Shown piece by piece: positions 53,505-62,780 of a stretch of 64,000 nucleotides of DNA (position 1 is its first letter; each line of letters starts with the position of its first letter). This DNA is from Ramazzottius varieornatus (Eukaryota > Tardigrada > Eutardigrada > Parachela > Ramazzottiidae), in contig BDGG01000004.1 in the NCBI GenBank assembly GCA_001949185.1, positions 1,606,278 through 1,670,277 on the forward strand, given 5' to 3'. Under the pieces are notes generated by a model. The model was given only the letters and a program-made list of their open reading frames with translations, was not told the DNA's origin and did no database searches. Position numbers and translations under genes: made by a program.

Positions 53505-53940
53505 TAAGGGCTTACAAAGACCAAGCTGGCTTGGTGGTATAAGTACACCAGCTACTTTGGTGGACACGCCCATAAAATTTTTTTGACCAGTTAGGAAAGC
53601 GGTGTAACGGCTTGCTTTGAAAGCCCCGCACTGCAGGTAAGTACGACCGGAGGATTATGAGATCTTTGATGTCGGAGGAACCACCATACACTCACCAGTA
53701 AGACGAGTAGCGAGAAACTTCGTCATGGAAGTGAGATCTGAAGGTTTGGAGGGGAGCACAGCGCACTCGGGATGTTGGTTGCATCTGGTGTAATTACGAG
53801 TCGCTCCGGAACGACTCGTAATTACACCGAAAGTGTAATGTCTTGTGGAATGAATAGGCCAATCGCAAGAGTGTGGGTGGAGCCAATTACACTAGCGTTG
53901 TAATTTCACCAGCGGTGTAATTTACCTTTGTAAGCCCTTA
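53505..53940. mobile_element. MITE family member 3, complete, with perfect 15-base terminal inverted repeats
   Basis: TAAGGGCTTACAAAG at 53505-53519 and its exact complement at 53926-53940 bound a 436-base non-coding element. The outer TA on each side fits a TA target-site duplication, as in Tc1/mariner-type MITEs. It contains a 17-base perfect palindrome (53787-53828). Confidence 0.85.
53787..53828. repeat. Perfect 17-base-arm palindrome
   Basis: GGTGTAATTACGAGTCG at 53787-53803 and its complement at 53812-53828, with an 8-base loop, inside MITE 3. Confidence 0.95.
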
Positions 53941-54465
53941 ATATTTTCGTGGTCTGAAAAAAGCGCGTCCAGTGTTGGTCGAACACCAGTTCTATGGTTT
54001 ATATAGGTGGAAGTTTTGCAGTCGTGACCGATTTTCTCTTGCAAGTTATTTTCTGGCAGCTCGTACGCGACAGTTGTGTGAATATCGATATTAGGCTGCA
54101 TAAATCACCCGTTCATCGCTCGTTTGGTTTTGCGACTTCCTTCATTTGTCGGATTTTGTCAAAATCCAGAGCAATCCCGTCCATATAGGTTTTGTACATC
54201 AAAGATCGTTTTGTGTCATGTTTCGTAGGAAAGTTAGCCTAGTGTTAAGTCGACCCGTCTGATTTCATTGCTCCCTCAGCTGCTAAGAAACACTGCGGAC
54301 ATCTGACTGACCGAAGACGTATGCTAGACTTCCATCGACTGTGAGTGCGTCCGTACGCGTTCTTCCCACTGTCCTTACTACATTCTGCCGAGGGATCAAT
54401 CCTAGTGGATCAAATCCGAAGCTGCTGTTAATTGCGGTACTCCGTTCTTCCTCTCGGTGTAACTA

Positions 54466-57207
54466 GTGGAACATCAGACCATGGATATAGAGTCGATGCT
54501 GGTGGATGACAGTACGGACATAGTCTTCCTAGTCCACTATGGAGATCACACTGTTCGTGTGGAGCTGCCTCGTGAGAAGACCGTGGGTGAGTTGGCTCTT
54601 CCTGCGGTCAGTTGTCAAGGTCCTTCCGCGGCGAGAAGTGCTGCGTTGAGTGTTATGCAACTTTACCACTCCTCAACCCTGTACATACCCAGTGCATGAC
54701 CAAACGTTATTATTTTATTGTTAGGAAGCCTGAAGATGGTTCTCACACGTAAGACGGGCCTTTCGGGCGATGACATGGATCTTCTCGGTTGGGATGCTCC
54801 CGCTGTTGCTGACGAGGTATACATTCGGTCATTTGTCAGTTTTGATAAGTAAAATTTAGATGAATAAGTAATGCATCTCTAAGTTGTGCCCCCCGCCGTG
54901 CTTTGCGTTAACTGGGCTTGCACTCGAGAACAGATGACGTTTGAGGAAATGGGCATCGAGAAAGAGTACAATCTGATACTGCTGGCGAAGAATGGATCCG
55001 AAGATGATCGGTAAGTAACCATGCTCTTTGACTGGTTACTGTTGCAGCTCCTCGGAGATCTTACCAAGTCTTACGTTCGTTCTTGCCTAATAAGAGTTTT
55101 CTCTCACAGCGACAAGACCTCGATGACTTATCATATTCAGATGGAAGACGAAGAGAACGACGAGACGTTTAATCTCTACTTCAACGGCCTTCAGACTGTG
55201 CAAGATGTAAGGCGCGTCTTTCTTCTAGCAGGGAACCGTTGGTGTTAACATGGAACTTTTTCACCAGGTCAAAGGCCATGCAGCGACCTTGTCTCCCATA
55301 CCTGTGGATCGCCAGAGATGGGATGGCTGGCCTTGGCCCATTTCAGACCACCAGGTATTTATCTCTCGTTACAGATGTGGTTCTCTTTGCATTCATACTG
55401 AATATATGTTCTTTCCGTATTCCTAGAGTTTGATGGAAGTGGGGCTCAAAACGCCCACGCACAAACTGAGGCTGAACCGTATTCGTGATATCGTCCGGCC
55501 ACTTGGCTCGAACAATGCTCGGGTACCCTTCCGCTCATCTTATTAATTTTACTTCACTGATGTTTGTGTGGTAAGATCGTGACAATGTCTGTTCTACTGT
55601 GGTAGTCGAATTACCTGGATACTGACAATATTACCGAGGACGAAGATGACACTGAAGACGATCTGGAAGCAGTCGCATCCGCTAGCCCGTCCTTGGCTGC
55701 CCAACGGGGATCTCTGAGTAGGGTTGTGCGCTCTTTACCTTAAACTTTGGGAGGGACTTTTGGGGAAACCGAGCGCTTCAAATTTTTTGTATTGTGTAGT
55801 TCCCGATGTTACCTTGCCCATAGGAGCTGCAGTCGACCTCTTCGTACAGAATTTTGAACAAAGGTTCGTTTTCAACTGACCGGAGAGCTCGGCGAACACA
55901 CTGGTGTGAAATCATATCTAAGCCGTCCAATGATTTTCGCAGGTATGGAGACAAACACGTCAGTTTCTTCGTTGGGGCCCTCAAAGACGCCATGTCATTT
56001 GCCTTCGATCGCCCTATTACCGATGTGTGTACTACACGAATCCTCTTGCTTGTTTTGTTCTCGCTTATGATGCCAGTATTAATTAACGCGGGATTTATCA
56101 CAAGTCTCTCTCAACAATGGTATGTCGTTACAGAGACAACTGTTGGTGATATACCTTCACCATGACAGATCGATATCGGTCAACATTTTCGTCACTCAGA
56201 TCCTGCAAAGTCCCCTAATCATCGAGCACGTTACTGACCGAGTAGTTGTGTGGCCATGGGACGTGACTGCGGACGACAACAAGAAAATTGTTCGGAGAGA
56301 AATCGAGCAAGCGCTGGGAGTGGACGGAGGTATTCCTCTCAGCTCTATCGCTGACCAGTATCCATTCATGCTCATCTGCGCCAAAATGAAGGGATCCGTC
56401 GAGTTACTCAGAACAATCGACGGTTCAAAGACCGCGAGCGAAGTCCTACATGCTTTGGAATACGCCGATGGTGTCCAGTCCCGCGCCAAAGCGATCGAGG
56501 TCAGCGAACAGGTACGTCATCCGGGCTGTGAGTTCTGAACAGTCTCTGTTACAGACTATTATTCACAGGAGGCACGAAACCGAAATCGAATCATGGTGGA
56601 AGAGCAGAATGTTGCCTATCAGAAGTCTTTAGAAGCGGACCAAGCCAAAGTAAGTGATGAAATTCCTGTTGCGGTTTTCGCTTCCTTCTCATTTTCCCTC
56701 AGAAGATTCGTGCGGATGGCTTTTTATTTGGTTGACTGAGTTGTGTTACTGTTTCAGGCGGAAGCCAAGCGTCTTTTGGAACAGCAGGCTCAGCTCGCGG
56801 AGAACGACGCGAGGGAGCTGATACGTCGACGTGAAAGACGACAGGAAGAAGCCGCTGCCTCTCTCCCCCCGGAGCCTTCACAAGCAAATGGAGATCCCAT
56901 CACCATTATTCGCCTTAAAACACCCGATGGAAAGAACTTGACACGTCGCTTTTCTTCAAATGAACCGCTGAAACAACTGTACAAGTTCGCCTTAGCCAAT
57001 GGCTTTCCGCAGGAAGAATTCAAGCTGGTTTGCAGCTTCCCTAGAAAAGACGTAAGTTAGCTTTTGCAGATAGCAGAGGACAGGCTTGTCGAAAAATACT
57101 TTGCGTGAATAGTATTCATGTTTCAGCTGGGCGAACTGGATCAGCACAAGTCTCTGAAGGAGCTCGGATTGACACAGCAGATTGCTTTGTTTGTCGAAGA
57201 GAACTGA
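54466..57207 (+). CDS. FAF1: FAS-associated factor 1 (FAF1), UBX-domain protein
   Basis: p97/VCP adaptor of the FAF1 family, acting in ubiquitin-dependent protein turnover. Exons: 54466-54619, 54725-54816, 54934-55010, 55110-55206, 55268-55354, 55427-55522, 55606-55717, 55800-55863, 55943-56024, 56134-56511, 56569-56649, 56758-57051 and 57127-57207. They give 564 residues, or 559 if translation starts at ATG 54481. Order: ubiquitin-like domain 1 (VHYGDHTVRVELPREKTVGE), ubiquitin-like domain 2 (YFNGLQTVQDVKG...RWDGWP), acidic stretch, and UAS thioredoxin-like domain (FEQRYGDKHVSFFVGAL, IYLHHD, VVWPWDVT). A Glu/Arg coiled coil with YQKSLEADQAK comes next. The UBX domain ends the protein (IRLKTPDGKNLTRRF, FPRKD). 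Human FAF1 has 650 residues with an N-terminal UBA domain that is not seen here; it is either lost or on an unrecognised 5' exon. Otherwise complete. Confidence 0.94.
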
Positions 57208-58079
57208 AGTTTCCTCTCGAGTTGTTTCTAAACGGTGACAGTAAGTCTAGTTTTTCTTTTCGATTTTCTGTTTGATACTACGGAGAAACTTCCCTAGTTT
57301 ACTGATGTGTTTTTATCGAATTTAGTCCACCCGATGGATATAGTACAGTATCTTCTTCGCTTTTGTTTGCTGCATATTCTTAACCATATATATGGTCAAA
57401 AATTGTTTTAGAGTGGAACACAACGAAGTAAAACTTCTTCCGGTAGTCTACCGTAGCTGTGTGCGGCAGAAGATATCAGAGGAAGGCTGGAACATGTCGT
57501 CGAGAATTTGGGCATTTTGGGGGTTGTATGTATGGTGGACCAGGAAGTATTGTTGAAGTCTTCAAGTGGGTTTGAGTGGTCGTCCTTAATTGTTTACTCT
57601 ACCTGCAGCTCACGTTCGTCTTGAATGTTTTCTATGTGCAGCTGCGTAGATACCACAAAGGATGAGCGCGAACCAATATGGACATGGCTGGTACTTTTGG
57701 TGATCGGTGGGCCAGCAGTTGAGCCCGTCACATCATGATGAGAGGCCGAGCGTTGGCTCTTGCACGCCTGATTGAAAGCCAGTTTGTTTCATGGGTCTTG
57801 AACTCCAATGTAAAGCAAGTCTGCTGTTTTAACCTGCGTACATTGTTCTGTTTAGACCAATTAGCACGATTACATAATAGGTCAACATTCAAACAACTTC
57901 CTCGCTCGCATCTGATTTAGAGGCGCTCAACTTTCCATGCGCTGGCGCGAAGTGTCAAGATCCTCCGTCAATACCTCATCTCGCTAAGTGAGTCTTCGGA
58001 TTATAATTATTTTGTTCGGAACTCGCAGCGATCCCCACGAACAATTGTTTGAATCTGATGCTGATTGACAGCCTGAAAA
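57208..58079. other. Gap between FAF1 and lipocalin 2
   Basis: Presumed FAF1 3' UTR and lipocalin 2 promoter. No gene, repeat or clear AATAAA signal was seen close to the FAF1 stop. Confidence 0.4.
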
Positions 58080-59368
58080 ATGGAAACAAGAATGATCACC
58101 GCGTATCTGTTGGCAGTAGTCGTGCTGCTCAGCTGCAATAAAGCGGAAGCCCAAGTTGGACGCGTCGGGAAGTGTCCGGATTATCAAGGTCTGCAGGATT
58201 TCAGCTTTGAACGAGTAGGTCATCTAGATGCACCAGAAAATTTTCTGCCGACCCGAATAAAACTTGTTGATTACTTTCGCGCCTCAAGTGTAAGTACCTT
58301 TGTCCACATGACCATCCTGTGCTTAGTACGCCAACGGGACCTGGTACGAGGTCGCCAAATTCTTCACCGTTATGGAGACAAAATGCGTAGCAATGGAGTT
58401 CGTCCCACACAATGGCACCATCCTTGTGGTCAGCACTGCTCTGGAGAAAATGTACGTAATGGTACACTGTGTCAGTATGGCACTTGAATCCTAGCTGTTG
58501 TCCGCTCAGTAACGTCCGGTCTGCCGTTTTAGGATTCTTCCGCCTCCTGTGCAGCAAGCTCCCCCTCCTCCTGCACAGCTTCGACATTCCAAACATGGTG
58601 GATTCCCGCTGATGAGCCATCATGATAAGAAGCTTGTCATTGAGCATTTAAAGGCACAAAGAACACGTCGGAACATCAACCAGGCGGAGCCGTAAGTGTC
58701 GGTCTTCTGTTTCCATCTTTTGGTCGGGTCTTGGTGCCCAGATATACAATAACCCAGAAAGTTATCGGAAACAGTTAGCGACCGGAACTGCTCCTGTCTA
58801 ACCGTTTCCTTGTCCGCTAGAATCTTTACTCCAGTCAAGGTAGTAGGCTTCGTTTCCGAGAAGGTCCCTCCTGCAACATTGAGATTCAACTACACGGAAG
58901 GTGAGAAGTGGGAACAGATATGTTACTTTCGGCAAATTTTCTGCTGCCAAGCACGTAAGAATTAACCCACCATCGGCTTCGTACTATAGGAACAAGCATG
59001 CAGGAGTATCGAGTCCTTGACACCGACTACGAAACTTACGCGACGGTAAGTCACCGATCGATCCTGAAGAGCCACGATCACCCTTTGTACCGTACAGTAC
59101 TAGTGCGACCATCTGTTGCAGATTTGGTCGTGCACGGAAATGTTCAACGGAGTTTTCCATAACCAGTTTGTATCCATTCTAAGGTAACGCTGCTCTGCTC
59201 CACGCTTTGAGTTCTTAAGTTCTCCGTTTACAAACCTCGTTAATGTAATGTAGTCGCACAAGAACGGTCGAGCCGTCCCTTATCAACGAGCTTGTGGCAA
59301 AGCTAACCGCAGCCGGACTGGAGACCTCTCATCTGGTCGTGTCCGATCAACAACGATGTGATAGTTGA
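58080..59368 (+). CDS. Secreted lipocalin, apolipoprotein D type (lipocalin 2), with Pro-rich insert
   Basis: Extracellular lipocalin. Exons: 58080-58214, 58327-58451, 58533-58691, 58821-58900, 58990-59045, 59122-59183 and 59254-59368, giving 243 residues. A signal peptide is visible (hydrophobic LLAVVVLLSC, cut near AEA). It is followed by GRVGKCPDYQ, the ApoD-like start, and motif 1 is YANGTWYEVAKFF. After CVAMEF comes an extra segment of roughly 50 residues (exon 3) with PPPVQQAPPPPAQ and a basic KAQRTRRN, absent from ApoD and from lipocalin 1. Later blocks are RVLDTDYETYATIWSC and the C-terminal helix LINELVAKL with a final Cys. RTRR looks like a possible furin-type site, so the insert may be cut. 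Acceptor 58820 was chosen over 58834 because only it keeps the frame into RVLDTDY. Confidence 0.88.
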
Positions 59369-59601
59369 TCAGAGCACCTCGTGTTCACTGACCTGCAGTG
59401 ATTAAACAATTCGATTCTAGCGAACCTGCCTCGAGATAAAACGTGGGACCGGTGAAGAAACCAGCGGGCTCATCATACTTCAAAAAGTATCGTACGTAAT
59501 GTAAAAGACGCGTGCACGAGAAACATTTCCCTCACAATCACCATATCGCCATTTACGGGAACTTCCATTATGTGTCTTTGGAAAGTTTATCAGGAATGAT
59601 C

Positions 59602-59607
59602 AATAAA
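59602..59607 (+). terminator. Candidate polyadenylation signal for lipocalin 2
   Basis: AATAAA, 234 bases after the lipocalin 2 stop and before the convergent BORCS5 end. Confidence 0.4.
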
Positions 59608-59894
59608 AATTCAAAAAATAAGAATGGAATGCGTCATTGAGAAACTAACGTGGTTAAAGAGCTAACGCTAAGGAAGCGTAGAGGAGGCGAAGCATTAACT
59701 TCTCAAAAAACCATCACGACAAAAAGCCTGATGTCCACCTGGAGACATAGGAATGGACTCCAAAAAGGCTTCATCTAAATTCTCAGGAATATCCGCGCAC
59801 GATCGAGCCATCGTCTAAACGTAGAATCAAGTATCAAAGTACCACAGACCAGAGAAGAATTGAGCACAAACGTGACATCAGATTTCGCTAGGAC

Positions 59895-60803
59895 TCAGGG
59901 ATCCAGGTTGAATGCAGACAGCTGGTACTCAGGAGGCAGACGATGGTTCAAGGTGTCCATCAGATCGACCGTCTTTGCGAGGTTTTCCTGAATCCTGTCC
60001 AACGTCTTGTTGACATCACTTACGCTTCCAAAAGTGTCAGCATATCGCGACAGCAACTTTTGCTTCTCGGAAAGAAGCGATGTTTCACGAGACACTACTT
60101 CATCAGCCTACAAACCATCGGAATTAGCCAAAAGTGAAAAGTTTCAGATCGAAAATTACCATAGTATACCTCTTTTATACGGGCGATAACTTTGTGCTGC
60201 TCTACTCCAACGATGTCCGAACACTGTCGCAGATACTGTTGGTACCGCAGACCGATCATCAGGATTTTCCGGTAATCCAGCCGATCACCCAGTTCCGGAT
60301 CTTTAACGGCAGTCACATTCACAGAGGTCTTGACGAGGGGTAAGAAGGTTGGGAGTGACTAAACAGATGGAACAAACGGTGGCCACAACAGGACGATACA
60401 CTATTTGTCATTCTTCACACTTGGCACTGCCTACCCTCAAGTGCTCTAAATCAGGATCCGACTCGGCCGGAGAACCTTCTGTTGCACCTTCTCTGACGAC
60501 ATGGATTTCTTGAGGGATCGGAGGCTTGTTAGTTCTGACTGTGGGAATGGCATCACTGAGGAAGCGAGAAAGGCGTCCTGGTCCAGTCGTTCCTCTTGAC
60601 TGCTGAGCCAGATCTGTATCCGAAAAAACAACTGACACGAGTGGTAAAAAGACAGGCTATCATGATTCAAGAAGAGCACATGTCTCACCTATCGGTGGAC
60701 TTCGAACAGATGGCGAGGTTTCCTCCGGAAATGATCGTACAGTCGATGGGGTAGGAGGTGCACCATCGCCCTGGTTCTGCTGAGTGCTGATTTCCGATCC
60801 CAT
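59895..60803 (-). CDS. BORCS5: BORC complex subunit 5 (myrlysin)
   Basis: Subunit of BORC, which recruits ARL8 and kinesin to lysosomes and sets their position. Exons: 60803-60689, 60613-60435, 60358-60170 and 60107-59895, giving 231 residues (human 196). It begins MGSE, so Gly2 and the following residues fit the N-myristoylation signal that anchors the human protein to lysosomes. A Ser/Pro-rich linker is followed by LPTFLPLVK, the LRYQQYLRQCSDIVGVEQH helix and a coiled coil (RYADTFGSVSDVNKTL). The end LMDTLNHRLPPEYQLSAF matches the family's LLDRLNSMLPEGERLEPF pattern. The frame closes exactly across all four exons. The gene is tail-to-tail with lipocalin 2. Confidence 0.9.
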
Positions 60804-60956
60804 CTTTTCGAGTCATACAGCTTCAGTAGCAATGCATGTTACTGGTGAGTATGGACGTTAAGACGGCAGAGAAGCGCGAAACGAAAGTACGAAAGGAAGA
60901 ACAGGATCCCAGAGAACAATTCAAAAACATAGACGAGCTGCTGAATATGGCATCCA

Positions 60957-61130
60957 CTTTGACATGGCTTGCCAACACTCTGAAAGCGGAAAACGCTGTT
61001 TGCGAGTCATCACAAACTTCATCATACCGATTAGTACTGCGTACATGGCGCAGACTCCCAGTGTGGAGAACGTGGTTCAAACCCTGTGGCACAGCTTTAT
61101 ACTGCCTTTCCGTCTGGTCCGGAATACTAG
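60957..61130 (+). pseudogene. Decayed copy of the Cys-rich gene segment
   Basis: DNA from ATGGCTTGCC onwards aligns with the minus-strand segment starting at 38858. It shares TACTGCGTACATGGCGCAGACT against TGCTGCGTACGCGGCGCAGACT and GTGTGGAG. The Cys-rich frame is interrupted: small indels shift it, and a TAG stands where the other copy has a Gln codon. A 149-residue plus-strand frame from 60836 runs over it in the wrong frame and is probably not a gene. Confidence 0.5.
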
Positions 61131-62041
61131 TCCGTCATGGCCACCTTAATTTGATGTACGTTGCCGCTTCGACCGGCTGCCAGCTGCTTTTTCCATGGCA
61201 TCAGTTAGGCCAGGCGCGTGCACACCCTTTCATAGGGGAAACTCTTTCCTTGTACAGGGGCAGGTGGTCAGCCAAAGGGTGACCACTGGTCAGTCGTTAC
61301 TTGTGGGTGCGCAGAGGTGCGCGTTGGTTATCGAATGCCCCTCATTAAACCAGCAACTTCATGTTGTTAGATGCGTTCTTGAGCCCATAGGAGTAAATCA
61401 CCCAGTTCCAAATGATTTTTTTCATTTTTTGTATTTCATCTAGAACCATTCACGACTGCAATGTTTTTTCTTCTGACTCTGTTTAGTTATGCTTGAGTTT
61501 GGCGAGACGGTTTTCTTTTGTTGCTGGCAGTCCTTGATTAAATGAAAAGCTCATTATGGGTTTTGCTGTAGGTTACATCACACCATGTTCTGTGTATCGT
61601 GTACATTTGACGTCCACCGTATCGGCCATACCTTCTTGTTAGCGGAACGTAATCAATCGGTCGCTCAATCAGGTGTCTTACGCTCCAGTAAGGCCATATT
61701 CAGCGGCTTGCTATGCTTTGCCTTCGCAGCACTTTACCGTCAAAATGTCTTCGGGGGTTTGCGAATTTTGCCTTCAGTATAACCTTCAGCGTATCCAGAC
61801 AACTACTAAACTCGTAACCGTACTGCACCACAATTTCGAAAAATAATCGTAACACCGCACCGTAACTCGTACCCCTCACAACGATGTACACTCAGCATAC
61901 TGAAACGCCGCAGCCGAAATAGCGGCCACGGCCAAGCCAGTTGCTTGGGTTTGCAACGCAAGAAAATTTATTTTTCACTTGTTTCCGCCTTTCTCCTCGC
62001 TTTCTTCCTGGATCTGTTTTGACTTTCGCTGCCACCTCGCC
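61131..62041. other. Spacer before the terminal gene
   Basis: No gene or repeat identified with confidence. A short stretch near 61320-61420 may be the tail of the decayed Cys-rich copy. The last 100 bases are probably 5' UTR of the next gene. Confidence 0.4.
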
Positions 62042-62749
62042 ATGGAACACTCATCGTATATTTCGGATGAGAATGACGACAACGAGATAGTGTTCGATGG
62101 TATCTTCCCATCTGGTTCGCCCAACAGCACTGGCTGCAGTGGGGGTGTCAAACGCCTGAAAACTGAGGACATCAGTCAAGATATACTCCCCGATCGTTCT
62201 ACAAGCGCTTTCGACGCGGAATGGGACAACCAAGACGAGTCGGACGAACTGACTATGAATTCTGTCATCCTCGACGACGATCCTAATATTCCGAGCACTT
62301 CTTCTGGAGTTGGAAGGTACGTTTTCAAATTTTCCAACGTATCTCAAAAACACTTATAAACCACTGGACCTGCAAATGTTCACGCCGGCGAAGTTGTCTT
62401 CGTATAAGCCGTCGAAGTTATCACTTTACACGCCGGCGGAAATGCCACTGCACAAGCCGGCGAAGTCCGTATCCTATCGTCTCAGTTGTCATTGTACGCG
62501 CCGGTGGAGACGGCAGACCACACGCCGGCGTGGATGTTACTCCTCACGCCGGCGAAATCCGTGTACATGCCGTACTCGCCGATTGAGATGACGATATGTA
62601 CGGTGTTTGTGTGGTTTATTTGCACTATGTAGTCCACAAATGCAATATTCATTGCAAGCAATATATCGATTGGATATTTCAGGAACTTTGCAATCTTCAA
62701 AGACTCTTCGGTGAACAATGCTGATAGGTCGGTTGTATATATGTTGGAA

Positions 62750-62780
<31 letters not shown>

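Larger units (their letters stand above)
51256..54465. other. Second repeat island, distal part
   Basis: No host gene seen. Contains the right flanking repeat of the Harbinger element, an unclassified repeat (about 52190-52410) and three members of a MITE family (52.4-53.9 kb). The last few hundred bases are likely the FAF1 promoter or 5' UTR. Confidence 0.6.

Noticed and set aside
60836-61282. 149-codon plus-strand frame as a gene
   Set aside because: It runs across the decayed Cys-rich copy in a different frame and has no similarity or splice support.
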